Shown one piece after another: positions 7,238-15,667 of a stretch of DNA of 17,754 nt. The notes under the pieces were generated by a model, which ran no database searches, was not told the origin of the DNA, and saw only the letters and a program-made list of their open reading frames with translations. The translations under genes were made by a program, and so were the position numbers. Numbering within the stretch: position 1 is the stretch's first letter; the number at the start of each line of letters is the position of its first letter. Location: positions 1-17,754 of the forward strand of contig CAYWHE010000073.1 in assembly GCA_964458125.1 (NCBI GenBank), in the 5' to 3' direction. Source of the stretch: CAYWHE01 sp964458125 (GTDB lineage: Bacteria; Bacteroidota; Bacteroidia; AKYH767-A; OLB10).

Positions 7238-8209
7238 CTATTTTTTCACCAACAGCACCTGCCCGGCATCATGGCTGACGGGTTTCAGCGTGTGCAAATA
7301 GGCCCAGATGGCTTTCAGGTCGCTGTCGCTGAAATGCCGGAAAGGCCCCCAGGGCATGGGCGATTCCGGTATCAGTTTTCCCTGCCGGAAACGCTGCAGG
7401 AATTGTTCTTCGGTCCAGTTTACGATATGGCCGGTCTTCGGATCGGGGGTGAGGTTACGGGAAACACAAAAGGTACCCGGTTTTCCGGGCACTTCAATTT
7501 CAAAACCGCCGGCATAGTATTCACCGATGTATCCGCCCGTCATCAGGTCGCGGTTGGTATGACAACCTTTGCAATTGGCCACGCTGTTGGCGAGGTAATC
7601 ACCATATTCAGCGGTTTCGGAGGGAGTAATCGTTTTTTTCACCTCGCCATCAGGTCCGACCGGTTTCAACACAAAGGCTTTGATCACCTTCCCCATGGTA
7701 TTAAATTCGTTGGGTTGTATTTCTTTTTTAACCGGTGGAATGGTACGCAGGTAGGAAATAATAGCCTGCAGATCGGCATCGCAGGCGTTGTGAAACGGCA
7801 TGAAGTTTAGCATGGCACGCCCCTCACGCCCCACGCCATAACGAAGCGAACGGGCTATGGTGGAATCGCCAAGATTTCCGATTCCCGTTTCCTTGTCGGA
7901 GGTAATGTTCGGGGTACGGGCGATACCGATGGGCAGCACAAATTCAAAACCGCCGGAGGGAGGCAGGCGGCCGCCGCTGACTACCTGCGGGTACCCGGCC
8001 AGATCGGTATGGCATTCCAGGCAATGCCCGGGTCCATAAAATAAATATTCGCCGTGGGCCAATACTGCGCTGTCCGAAACAGCCCTGATGTCGGGGTAAG
8101 GCGCTTTCCAGGCTTTGTTTTGCTTGGAAGCCACCAGGGCGACAAAAACAATTAAAACAGTTAACAGGAGCATGCCTGTCCATTTTAGAATTTTAAGAAG
8201 TGTTTTCAT
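7238..8209 (-). CDS. Membrane-anchored diheme cytochrome c
   Basis: The 323-residue protein has an N-terminal membrane segment (residues 10-27, TGMLLLTVLIVFVALVAS), consistent with a signal anchor facing the periplasm. It contains two c-type heme sites: CLECH at 63-67 and CKGCH at 213-217. Probable distal ligands are Met137 in LNFMPFH and Met285 in ESPMPWGPF, each followed by a DADLQAI or DSDLKAI helix, so the two halves are homologous cytochrome c domains. The pattern resembles the cytochrome subunit of membrane alcohol/aldehyde dehydrogenases, which normally has three hemes; this one has two and no dehydrogenase gene is adjacent. The likely role is periplasmic electron transfer; donor and acceptor are unknown. 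The gene starts at the ATG complement of 8207-8209 and is convergent with the T9SS-cargo gene. Confidence 0.9.
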   Translation of the reverse strand: MKTLLKILKWTGMLLLTVLIVFVALVASKQNKAWKAPYPDIRAVSDSAVLAHGEYLFYGPGHCLECHTDLAGYPQVVSGGRLPPSGGFEFVLPIGIARTPNITSDKETGIGNLGDSTIARSLRYGVGREGRAMLNFMPFHNACDADLQAIISYLRTIPPVKKEIQPNEFNTMGKVIKAFVLKPVGPDGEVKKTITPSETAEYGDYLANSVANCKGCHTNRDLMTGGYIGEYYAGGFEIEVPGKPGTFCVSRNLTPDPKTGHIVNWTEEQFLQRFRQGKLIPESPMPWGPFRHFSDSDLKAIWAYLHTLKPVSHDAGQVLLVKK

Positions 8210-8505
8210 ATTACAAAGAAGGGTTTGGTTGAATGCGCAAGGTAATTTTTTTTATCAACACTCAAATCCCTGAAACATATAAACCTCAACTTCAGGGTTC
8301 CGTATCAGCTGGCAGGGAAAACATCCGGATCTAAATTCCATACGGGTTTGAACCCGTCAAATCCTTTGGCATGGAAAACACGTCCGGGAATAATCCCGTT
8401 CCAGAAATTGAATTCAAAGGGATCTGTCAGCTCTTAACTGCACATAAAAAGAGGGGTACGCACTATACTTTCCATCAGCAACAGGTATGGAATACAAGGG
8501 CCTGG
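8210..8505. other. Intergenic region with a perfect small hairpin
   Basis: These 296 bases separate two minus-strand genes. ACGGGTT (8342-8348) and AACCCGT (8351-8357) form a perfect 7-bp palindrome around TG; since such a tight loop is strained, a 6-bp stem with a 4-nt loop is more realistic. It could end transcription of the upstream gene (8506-9228), but no T-run follows on that strand. No exact TAnnTTTG element was found for the cytochrome gene. No additional gene is supported. Confidence 0.4.
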
Positions 8506-9228
8506 TCAGGCCATTCCCTGCTGAGCCACAAACTTGACCAGGGTTCTTTTGGCCATGGGCAGGAGGGTTTCTTCGAGGGGGAGTTGCATTTCCGCTTCGA
8601 TCACATACGTAGCCGGATTCGGAAGTTTTTTGTGATAACGGATGATTTCACTTTTAATGCTTTCGAAGGTGTTACTCAGGGTTTTTTCATAAGAGCAGAC
8701 ATAGGAGGTATAAATACCCCGGTATTTTTCCGTGCTCTGTTCAAAAATGCTGATCTGGTACTCATACACCTGGGTTTCCCGGGTGCCGCCGTTTTTTAGC
8801 AGGATATAACCTTCAGTAGGGTTCAGGGGCATGATGCCAACCGGGGAGATGTGCAGGTTGCCTTCCACGATATCGTATATTTTTTTTCCATCGGCCAGGT
8901 AACGTTCAAACTGGGGAATGGAAAATTCCACGATGCTTTCAATTTCCTGCATGAGTTGGTCATCGGCCAGGATTTTTTCATAGATGATTTTAAAACTATT
9001 CAGATCCGCGCTGCTCATTCTTTCAGGAAAGCTGTCGTAAAGGCTTTTTTTATTTTCCCGCAGGCTGACTACGTTTTTATAGTGCTCGATCAGCTCGGAA
9101 AGGGAGGGATACAAACGGGTTTCATCAAACTGCCCGCTGACCTGCTGCAGGTAAGCCAGCAACAGGTATTTTTTATACTCAAAATCAATCAGTTTTTCGG
9201 TAATCCAGTTTTTGCTAAGAGTGGCCAT
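8506..9228 (-). CDS. Conserved hypothetical protein, probably cytoplasmic
   Basis: The 240-residue protein has no signal peptide, membrane segment or nucleotide-binding motif that I can see. It starts MATLSKNWITEKLIDFEYKK; charged, predicted-helical sequence fills residues 1-120 (LSELIEHYKNVVSLRENKKS, DDQLMQEIESIVEF). A beta-rich half follows (residues 120-205, including GNLHISPVGIMPLNPTEGYI and TQVYEYQISIF), and it ends LLPMAKRTLVKFVAQQ. It resembles uncharacterised Bacteroidota proteins beginning with the same ATLSK-W-TE pattern; that recollection is the basis for calling it conserved, and no function is assigned. Coding on this strand is preferred because the frame is complete, with an ATG start and natural composition, whereas the opposite strand gives only two shorter frames. 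It is divergent from the OmpA-type gene, with 159 bases between starts. Confidence 0.75.
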   Translation of the reverse strand: MATLSKNWITEKLIDFEYKKYLLLAYLQQVSGQFDETRLYPSLSELIEHYKNVVSLRENKKSLYDSFPERMSSADLNSFKIIYEKILADDQLMQEIESIVEFSIPQFERYLADGKKIYDIVEGNLHISPVGIMPLNPTEGYILLKNGGTRETQVYEYQISIFEQSTEKYRGIYTSYVCSYEKTLSNTFESIKSEIIRYHKKLPNPATYVIEAEMQLPLEETLLPMAKRTLVKFVAQQGMA

Positions 9229-9289
9229 AATTGTTTAAAACTTAGAGTTAAGCGAGTGAAAGGTACGGAATTTTATTAAAAAAAAACAG

Positions 9290-9297
9290 CAAATTTG
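9290..9297 (+). promoter_or_regulatory. Candidate -7 element for the OmpA-type lipoprotein gene
   Basis: CAAATTTG matches TAnnTTTG except for its first base and is followed by CAG, as at the metG candidate. Transcription would start near 9303 and give a leader of about 85 nt before ATG 9388. It lies in the divergent spacer, the only place a promoter for this gene can be. The element is itself palindromic. Confidence 0.35.
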
Positions 9298-9387
9298 CAG
9301 TTAATGTTACAGGATGCATCAATTATTATGCCGCCTGGAAGCGCACCTTCCCGGTGGTCACGAAACAACGCCATATTGCTGAAAATC

Positions 9388-10413
9388 ATGAATACTACCT
9401 GCACCAAACGCCTGACAAACCTGTTTTATTTCACTTCATTTGGCGTCCTCCTCTGGCTGCCTTCCTGCATCCCGGCAAGGCAGTTTGACGATATGAAGGG
9501 CCAGTACAACAGGTGCCAGGAGGATGTCAATAAACTGAGGGCCGAAAACCTGTCGCTGACCACCCGCAACAGCGAACTGGGTACCGTCCAGGCCGATCAG
9601 AAGAAAAAAATCGAAAGACTTTCCGGTGATACCACGGAAATGGGGCTGAAATACCGGCGGACCACCGAACTTTATGCCCGCCTGGAGGATTCCTATGACA
9701 AACTGCTGAAAAACAATGACCGGTTGAATGCCGAATCCTCATCCGAAAATAAAAAGATTCTGGCCAAACTGGAAAATACCCAGACGGACCTGATTAAAAA
9801 GGAAGATGCCTTAAAAAGACTGGAAGTACAGCTAACCCAGAAGGAACAAAACCTGAATGAACTCAGCGGCAGGCTGAAGGACAGGGAATCCAGGATGGCC
9901 GAACTCGAAGGCATTCTGAATAAAAAGGATTCCACAGTGAAAGCCCTGAAAAATACGGTAAGCGCAGCCTTGCTGGGGTTTGAAAATAACGGGCTGACGG
10001 TTACCCAGAAGAACGGAAAGGTGTATGTGTCGCTAGAAGAACAGTTGCTTTTTGCTTCCGGGAGCACGGTGGTGGATAAAAAAGGAGAAACCGCTTTGCG
10101 CCAGCTGGCCGGTGTACTGGAAAAAAATACCGACATCAATGTGCTGATTGAAGGGCATACCGATAACGTACCTATAAAAGGTGGGGCCATTAAGGATAAC
10201 TGGGACCTGAGCGTTCAGCGCGCAACGGCTGTGGTTCGGATACTGACTGCCGGAGAAAAGGTCTCGCCGGTCAGGCTGACAGCTGCCGGAAGAGGGGAAT
10301 TTCTGCCTGTTGAAGCCGGCTCTTCGGCTGAGGCGAGAAAGAAAAACAGGAGAACGGAAATCATCCTGACTCCGAGACTGGATGAGCTTTTCCAGGTGCT
10401 GGAAAACAATTAG
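9388..10413 (+). CDS. OmpA family lipoprotein with periplasmic coiled coil and peptidoglycan-binding domain
   Basis: ATG 9388 is chosen because it gives a compact lipoprotein signal peptide with lipobox LPSC (Cys27); the frame extends upstream to TTG 9295 and ATG 9304, but these put about 30 polar residues ahead of it. The 341-residue product has a long Lys/Glu-rich coiled coil at about residues 35-190 (KLENTQTDLIKKEDALKRLE), then an OmpA C-like domain at about 210-330. Visible motifs are LLFASGSTVVDKKG, IEGHTDNVPIKG (Asp259), NWDLSVQRA (Arg278) and AEARKKNRRTEI (Arg321/322), matching residues that bind diaminopimelate in the OmpA/Pal/MotB family. It probably tethers the outer membrane, or an envelope complex, to peptidoglycan across a long spacer. 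No motor or secretion genes are adjacent to name a specific complex. Confidence 0.9.
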   Translation: MNTTCTKRLTNLFYFTSFGVLLWLPSCIPARQFDDMKGQYNRCQEDVNKLRAENLSLTTRNSELGTVQADQKKKIERLSGDTTEMGLKYRRTTELYARLEDSYDKLLKNNDRLNAESSSENKKILAKLENTQTDLIKKEDALKRLEVQLTQKEQNLNELSGRLKDRESRMAELEGILNKKDSTVKALKNTVSAALLGFENNGLTVTQKNGKVYVSLEEQLLFASGSTVVDKKGETALRQLAGVLEKNTDINVLIEGHTDNVPIKGGAIKDNWDLSVQRATAVVRILTAGEKVSPVRLTAAGRGEFLPVEAGSSAEARKKNRRTEIILTPRLDELFQVLENN

Positions 10414-10480
10414 ACCATTTCAAATGAACAGGTTTTGGATAAGCAGGCGGTGAATCGGGGATCATGCGGCTTGTATTACT

Positions 10481-11314
10481 ATGGCATTGATAAGCATGCG
10501 GAATAACCGTATCCGGGGATTATTTTTGGGTGGTCTTCTTTTATTATCAGGACCGGCAAAAACCCAGTCCGGTTATGCGAGCATGAAGGAGGCTGAACGG
10601 ATTAAAAACACGGAGTTAATCGTATTGCTGGATACCTTTCCTTCGCTTTACAATGATGCCATCAGATCGGCTATGAACAAACACTGGCACCTGGGCCGTT
10701 TCCGGTTTGTATCCAGGGCGGATGAGGATCTGTATAGCCATGATGATTATACGATCCTGACCTGTTACCGTAATCAAAATGCCCGGTCATTGCGGTACCT
10801 GGCTGTCGTTTTTCCGGGAAAAGGGAGAAGAAAACCGGAATCACTGGAAAAGAAGGCGTATGCTTATGTATCGTTTGATCCGGAAAAAATTAACGGTCAG
10901 ACAATAAGGGCTTTACAGTTTATTCAGAATTTTATCCATGGAATGCTGGAGCCGGGCGCCTGGCAGGGTGGACTGAAAAGCACATGCGCCAGGTGTAATG
11001 AGGAGAAAAACCTGGTGCATGGAAAAACGTTGCTGATCAACGACAGCGATGTGGAGGACGGGTTTGATGATCCGAAAGCCATTGCCCGGGTTTACCCGTT
11101 TGCTTTCCGGCTGGCCGGGCGGGATGAAATCAGCAAAGCCATGGAAGAACAACAGGAAGATATCGCCTATCTCATGAATTTTACAGATGACAAAGGGTTG
11201 ACATTCCGGCTGGCAGTTTTGGCCAAGGACAGTAAAATAATTTATTGTGAACATTCCCTGGAAAGCCAGAACCTGCTTTTTGGGAAGTCCAATTTTAAAG
11301 AGCTGGCTCGGTAA
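10481..11314 (+). CDS. Exported protein of unknown function
   Basis: The 277-residue protein has a signal peptide: basic MRNNRIRG, hydrophobic LFLGGLLLLSG, and cleavage near residue 30. Either ATG 10481 or ATG 10496 (Met6) could be used; the second places the basic residues at the very N-terminus. I recognise no family. The mature part is mixed alpha/beta, with ELIVLLDTFPSLYNDAIRSA near residue 45 and a CARC pair at 169-172 followed by NEEKNLVHGKTLLINDSDVE. It contains only two further cysteines outside the signal peptide (Cys95 and Cys256). A metal or disulfide role for the CxxC is possible but unsupported. It lies 67 bases after the OmpA-type gene and 50 bases before the GT-C-like gene on the same strand, so an envelope-related operon is plausible. 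Confidence 0.7.
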   Translation: MALISMRNNRIRGLFLGGLLLLSGPAKTQSGYASMKEAERIKNTELIVLLDTFPSLYNDAIRSAMNKHWHLGRFRFVSRADEDLYSHDDYTILTCYRNQNARSLRYLAVVFPGKGRRKPESLEKKAYAYVSFDPEKINGQTIRALQFIQNFIHGMLEPGAWQGGLKSTCARCNEEKNLVHGKTLLINDSDVEDGFDDPKAIARVYPFAFRLAGRDEISKAMEEQQEDIAYLMNFTDDKGLTFRLAVLAKDSKIIYCEHSLESQNLLFGKSNFKELAR

Positions 11315-11364
11315 ATGGAATATTTCAGACAACCCCTGATGTCATTTCAGTAACGCTCCGTCCC

Positions 11365-13038
11365 TTGCAAAACGACCTCAGATCAGCCGGCAGTACGCCC
11401 GGCATTGGGTTTATCCAGCTGCTGTATTTGCTGGCCGGCAGTTTGCTTTTTACGTATACGGCATTTTATACCGATTCTCCCGATACCGTTTTTTATCTGA
11501 CCATCAGTCAGAAATATGCCACCGGGAACTGGTCCGGGGCCGTCAATAATTACTGGTCGCCCTTCATTTCCTGGCTGCTGGTACCCTTTCATTGGGCCGG
11601 TGCTGATCCGTTGCAGGCCTTTAAAATGCTTCAATTGTGCCTGGGCTTGTTCACCCTGGTGGCTGTCAACCGGCTGGCCCTCCTTTACCTGGCGGGAATA
11701 CGCCTTCGACTGACTTTTATCCTCTCCCTCGTCCCGGCTTTGTTGTCTTATGCCTTGCTGTATCAGACCCCCGACCTGCTTTTTTTACTGCTGCTTCTCC
11801 TCTTGCTGCTTCAATTGAACAGGGTATACGCCGAACCCGTTCCTTCAGCGTATATGGGATTCGTTACCGGTTTGACGGGGGCCGGGCTGTACCTTGCCAA
11901 ATCATATGGATTCCCCTTTTTCCTGGTTTCTTATTCCCTGGTGGCGTTTGCCGGGTACCGGAAACACCGGTCGGCAGGATTACGCCGGATAAAGCCGTTT
12001 GGTTACGGGCTGGGGGTCTTCCTGCTCATTTCCGGAGCCTGGATGGGATGTCTGTATAACAAGTATGGAACGATTTCAACGGGATATGCCCCGGTATATA
12101 ATTTCAACCTGCTGGCTCCCGGTATATACGAACCTGGTCAATCCATGCTCATGCACCCGGTGCTGCAAAACGGCCTGATGGACGTGAACAGCTGCGAGGA
12201 AGCCAGCGCCTGGGAAACACCAGGAATTTCCAGGCAGCAGCGCTGGAGCCCGTTCAGCAGCCGGGAAAACCTGTTGCATTACCTGAAGGTGATCGGCTGC
12301 AACTGGGTCAGTTTTTATTATTTTATGATCAGACGGAACACCGGAATCCTGTTCTTTTTTTCCTGCCTTCTTTTTTTTATGCTGTTCGGTCGGCGAATGG
12401 AAGAAAATGCTTTTCGCGTAATGCTGGCCCTGGGTTTGTTATTCGTATATGCAGCCGGTTACTCACTGGTGTTTTTCATGCCGCGGTATCTCTGGTTTTG
12501 CAGTTTCCTTATGCTGCTGCTGTTGTTTTATTTCTCGGAGCGTGTATTCATTGCGTTCAGGTTCTGGAGGATTCCTGTTGTTGGAATCCTGGTACTGGCC
12601 TTGCTGCTCACCGTTAAAAAACCGGTGAAGGAGTTGATGTTTAAAGGAGATGTGGAGATGACGTCAACGCATTTGTTGCAGGGTATCATGCATCCGTTTC
12701 TGACCCTTGAACAGTCTTACCGGAACAGCAGGGCTTTGCCTGCGCTGATCAACAGGTTGAAGACCCTGGGTCCGCCGGGTGCCAGAATTGCAGGATGGCC
12801 TGATCAGGACCCCGCTCACCTGTCCTATACCAGGTCACTGGTATTATGCATGTATTTGAATCAGTCCTTCTACGGCGAACCGGAACCGGACCTGCCCGAT
12901 GGCGCTATTGTAAAATCCTTGCAGGATAAGGGGATTTCATACATGTATGCATGGTACGAATTTCCTTCAAAGTCATTTCTGGAAAAAGTGTTTCATGACC
13001 CGGCGACTGGCTTTACCTTATACTTAGTGAAGCCATGA
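11365..13038 (+). CDS. Polytopic membrane protein, probable GT-C-type glycosyltransferase (ArnT/GT39-like)
   Basis: The 557-residue protein has roughly eleven or twelve hydrophobic segments, a large polar loop near residues 245-310 and a soluble C-terminal part from about 435. The first loop after TM1 holds an acidic pair (TDSPDTVFYLTISQKYATGN, Asp37 and Asp40), and then AVNNYWSPFISWLL; this matches the catalytic acidic loop of GT-C enzymes using polyprenyl-phosphate sugars. A leucine-rich segment contains nine consecutive Leu codons near residue 140, using varied codons. The sugar and acceptor cannot be inferred. No ATG occurs in frame before the first membrane segment; the frame opens at 11299 and TTG 11365 is the best start. 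Its last four bases overlap the next gene (ATGA), indicating co-translation. Confidence 0.75.
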   Translation: MQNDLRSAGSTPGIGFIQLLYLLAGSLLFTYTAFYTDSPDTVFYLTISQKYATGNWSGAVNNYWSPFISWLLVPFHWAGADPLQAFKMLQLCLGLFTLVAVNRLALLYLAGIRLRLTFILSLVPALLSYALLYQTPDLLFLLLLLLLLLQLNRVYAEPVPSAYMGFVTGLTGAGLYLAKSYGFPFFLVSYSLVAFAGYRKHRSAGLRRIKPFGYGLGVFLLISGAWMGCLYNKYGTISTGYAPVYNFNLLAPGIYEPGQSMLMHPVLQNGLMDVNSCEEASAWETPGISRQQRWSPFSSRENLLHYLKVIGCNWVSFYYFMIRRNTGILFFFSCLLFFMLFGRRMEENAFRVMLALGLLFVYAAGYSLVFFMPRYLWFCSFLMLLLLFYFSERVFIAFRFWRIPVVGILVLALLLTVKKPVKELMFKGDVEMTSTHLLQGIMHPFLTLEQSYRNSRALPALINRLKTLGPPGARIAGWPDQDPAHLSYTRSLVLCMYLNQSFYGEPEPDLPDGAIVKSLQDKGISYMYAWYEFPSKSFLEKVFHDPATGFTLYLVKP

Positions 13039-13535
13039 GAAAAATTCCTGCTTCCGTCCTGGTGTTGTTTTTCATGCTGACTGCAGAACTGTCGGCCCAA
13101 AAGATACTCACCCTCAACTTTACCGCTTCCTCGCGCAGAATACGTTACCTGGAAGGTCAGGAAATCAGTTTTAAGATGAATGGCCAAAGGATCGTGCATA
13201 CGGGGAAAATCACCCAACTGGGCGACACTTCTTTCCTGCTCAATGAAATTATGCCTGTTCCCATTGGAGATATCCGGATGATCCTTAATTATAAAAGCCG
13301 GTACTGGGCGAAGTTCTTTCATAAACTGACCTTCAGCGCCGGAATCCTGTATACCGGCATCGGAATCATCAACCGGCTGATCATCAGCGATGCGCCACCC
13401 ATCCTGGAGGAGCAGTTTATTTATACCGGAGCGGGTCTGACCGGGGGAAGTTTTTTATTCAGGCTCTTTTATCCGGCAAAATACAGGATTGGAAAAGCCA
13501 GGTATTTAAAAGTGCTGGATGTCGGGTTGAAGTAA
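13035..13535 (+). CDS. Small exported or membrane-associated protein of unknown function
   Basis: The 166-residue protein begins in the ATGA overlap with the GT-C-like gene. It has a clear signal peptide (MRKIPASVLVLFFMLTAELSAQ, cleavage near residue 20). The next part looks like a small beta domain, with LEGQEISFKMNGQRIVHTGK and ITQLGDTSFLLNEIMPVPI resembling a strand-rich fold in which a property is set and then displayed. Two weakly hydrophobic, glycine-containing stretches (FSAGILYTGIGIINRLII; FIYTGAGLTGGSFLFRLF) may be membrane segments. The C-terminus is basic (YPAKYRIGKARYLKVLDVGLK). Similar short secreted proteins are widespread in Bacteroidota without a known role. Tight coupling suggests it functions with the GT-C-like protein. 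Confidence 0.75.
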   Translation: MRKIPASVLVLFFMLTAELSAQKILTLNFTASSRRIRYLEGQEISFKMNGQRIVHTGKITQLGDTSFLLNEIMPVPIGDIRMILNYKSRYWAKFFHKLTFSAGILYTGIGIINRLIISDAPPILEEQFIYTGAGLTGGSFLFRLFYPAKYRIGKARYLKVLDVGLK

Positions 13536-13559
13536 GCCGGGAAGTTTGCGCCTTTTTTC

Positions 13560-13567
13560 TATTTTTG
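13560..13567 (+). promoter_or_regulatory. Candidate Bacteroidota -7 element for metG
   Basis: TATTTTTG followed by CAG fits TAnnTTTG exactly and lies 33 bases before the proposed TTG start at 13601. Transcription would start near 13574. The frame's earlier TTG (13565-13567) overlaps the element and would not be in the transcript. The only upstream TTTG, at 13545-13548, is too close to be a -33 element. Confidence 0.5.
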
Positions 13568-13600
13568 CAGACATACAGTTTTCACCCTATCCCTTCATCG

Positions 13601-15667
13601 TTGGAACCCAAACGAACACTCGTCACTGCTGCCCTTCCCTATGCCAATGGCCCGGTACACATCGGACACCTGGCCGGTTGTTACCTGCCGGCTGATATTT
13701 ATGTACGTTACCTGCGCGCCACCGGTCACGATGTAAAATTTATTTGCGGATCGGATGAGCATGGGGTTCCCATTACCATTAAAGCCAGGCAGCTTCAAAT
13801 AAGTCCGCAGGATGTGGTAGACAAATACCACCTGATGATGAAAAACTCGTTTGCGGCGTTCGGGATTTCATTTGATCATTATTCCCGTACATCGGCGCCT
13901 GTTCATCATCAGACGGCTCAGGATTTTTTCAGGGTGCTGCATGACCAACATGTTTTCACCGAGGAAACCACCGCCCAGTTTTATGATGAAGAAGCGAAAC
14001 AGTTCCTCGCTGACCGTTATATAACCGGAACCTGCCCCCGTTGCGGCAATGAGAATGCCTATGGAGATCAGTGCGAAAACTGCGGATCTTCGCTTAATCC
14101 CACCGACCTGATCCATCCCAAATCAAAACTGAGCGGAGCCACACCTGTGCTGAAGCCAACCAAAAACTGGTTTCTGCCCCTGGACCGTTTCCAGGAAAAA
14201 ATTTCGAACTGGATAGGATCCCACCAGGGCGACTGGAAGGCCAATGTTTACGGTCAATGCATGAGCTGGCTCCAGCAGGGCTTGCAACCCCGTGCCATGA
14301 CCCGTGACCTGGACTGGGGCGTAAAGGTGCCTCTGCCGGGCACGGAAGGCAAGGTGTTGTATGTCTGGTTCGATGCGCCCATCGGATACATTTCAGCCAC
14401 CCGTGAATATTTTGCCGGACAGGGAAAAGAGGATGAATGGAAAAAATACTGGCAGGATCAGGACAGCCGGCTTATTCATTTTATCGGCAAGGACAACATC
14501 GTTTTTCATTGCATCATTTTCCCGGCTATGCTCATGGCGCACGGTGATTATATCCTGCCCGAAAATGTACCGGCCAATGAATTCCTGAACCTGGAAGGAG
14601 ATAAAATTTCCACCTCCCGGAATTGGGCGGTCTGGCTGCATGAATACCTCGGGGAACTGAAGGATAAGCAGGACGTGCTCCGCTATGTGTTGACGGCCAC
14701 GGCGCCCGAGACCAAGGATAATGACTTTACCTGGAAGGATTTCCAGGCCAGAAATAACAATGAACTTGTGGCTATACTGGGAAATTTCATCAACAGGACC
14801 CTGGTGCTTACCCATAAATTTTTTGCAGGTAAAATTCCGGTTTCCGGCGAACTTGCTGAAGCCGACCGGGAATGCCTGTCATCCTTACCACAGTTTAAAG
14901 AAGCTATCAGCCAGAGCCTGGATAAGTTCCGTTTCCGGGAAGCCCTTGCCGAACTGATGAACCTGGCCCGTATGGGAAATAAATACCTGGCGGACCAGGA
15001 ACCCTGGAAGTTGATCAAGACCGACGAAGGGCGCACGGCCACCATTCTTTTTGTCGCCAATGAAATTACCGCCTGGCTGGCGGTCTTGTCGGAGCCCTTC
15101 CTGCCCTTTACTGCCGGAAAAATTTGTTCCATGATAAACATGAAACAGAAAAAATGGAACAGCGATTTATCTGCCCCGTTGCTTCCTGCAGGTCATCTGT
15201 TGGGTGAAGCCAGTCTGCTCTTTGAAAAAATCGAGGATGAAGTAGTGGAAAAGCAGGTCCGGAAATTAACGGAGGCCCGGCAGCTGATTGATCAGCTGAA
15301 GGCTGGCGAGGCAGGAGAAAGGACTCCGCCTCCTTTTAAGCCGGAAACGACCTTTGATGAGTTCAGCAGGATGGACCTTCGCGTTGGAACCATCCTGCAG
15401 GCCGAACGGGTGCCGAAGACTGATAAACTTTTAAAACTGCTGCTGGATACAGGCCTCGATCAGCGCACGGTGGTTTCGGGCATTGCAGCCTGTTACGAAC
15501 CTGAAAAAATCATCGGGCAACAGGTTGTCCTGCTGGCCAATCTGGCCCCGCGAAAAATAAAGGGCATTGAATCAAAAGGAATGATCCTGATGGCTGAAGA
15601 GGAGGACGGGAAGCTGGTGTTTGTAACCCCGTCAGAGGCCGTAAAGGCCGGACGCGGGATTTCCTGA
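13601..15667 (+). CDS. metG: Methionyl-tRNA synthetase
   Basis: The enzyme charges tRNA(Met) with methionine in the cytoplasm. From TTG 13601 it has 688 residues, the usual length for forms with a C-terminal tRNA-binding domain. Visible features are the HIGH motif (HIGH, residues 20-23, in GPVHIGHLAG), a zinc knuckle with CPRC (145-148) and CENC (158-161), GSDEHGVPI, VWFDAPIGY, and the second signature as KISTS (335-339, in LEGDKISTSRNWAVW). The KISTS form is frequent in this lineage. Residues from about 583 are an EMAP/OB-fold tRNA-binding domain (DEFSRMDLRVGTI, VSGIAACYEPE, NLAPRKIKGIESKGM). No in-frame ATG exists near the N-terminus; MEPKRTLVTAALPYANG from TTG 13601 aligns with normal MetRS N-termini. 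It probably has its own promoter within the spacer after the preceding gene. Confidence 0.97.
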   Translation: MEPKRTLVTAALPYANGPVHIGHLAGCYLPADIYVRYLRATGHDVKFICGSDEHGVPITIKARQLQISPQDVVDKYHLMMKNSFAAFGISFDHYSRTSAPVHHQTAQDFFRVLHDQHVFTEETTAQFYDEEAKQFLADRYITGTCPRCGNENAYGDQCENCGSSLNPTDLIHPKSKLSGATPVLKPTKNWFLPLDRFQEKISNWIGSHQGDWKANVYGQCMSWLQQGLQPRAMTRDLDWGVKVPLPGTEGKVLYVWFDAPIGYISATREYFAGQGKEDEWKKYWQDQDSRLIHFIGKDNIVFHCIIFPAMLMAHGDYILPENVPANEFLNLEGDKISTSRNWAVWLHEYLGELKDKQDVLRYVLTATAPETKDNDFTWKDFQARNNNELVAILGNFINRTLVLTHKFFAGKIPVSGELAEADRECLSSLPQFKEAISQSLDKFRFREALAELMNLARMGNKYLADQEPWKLIKTDEGRTATILFVANEITAWLAVLSEPFLPFTAGKICSMINMKQKKWNSDLSAPLLPAGHLLGEASLLFEKIEDEVVEKQVRKLTEARQLIDQLKAGEAGERTPPPFKPETTFDEFSRMDLRVGTILQAERVPKTDKLLKLLLDTGLDQRTVVSGIAACYEPEKIIGQQVVLLANLAPRKIKGIESKGMILMAEEEDGKLVFVTPSEAVKAGRGIS

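Noticed and set aside
7232..7810. 192-codon plus-strand frame
   Set aside because: It is antisense to the diheme cytochrome gene, which has both heme motifs in frame.
8371..9279. Two 142-codon plus-strand frames antisense to the hypothetical protein
   Set aside because: They are two broken, Phe-rich frames, whereas the minus strand gives a single complete 240-residue protein with an ATG start.
9304..9387. Upstream start for the OmpA-type gene
   Set aside because: It would put about 28 polar residues ahead of a compact lipoprotein signal peptide, and the candidate promoter would place the transcript start at about this codon.
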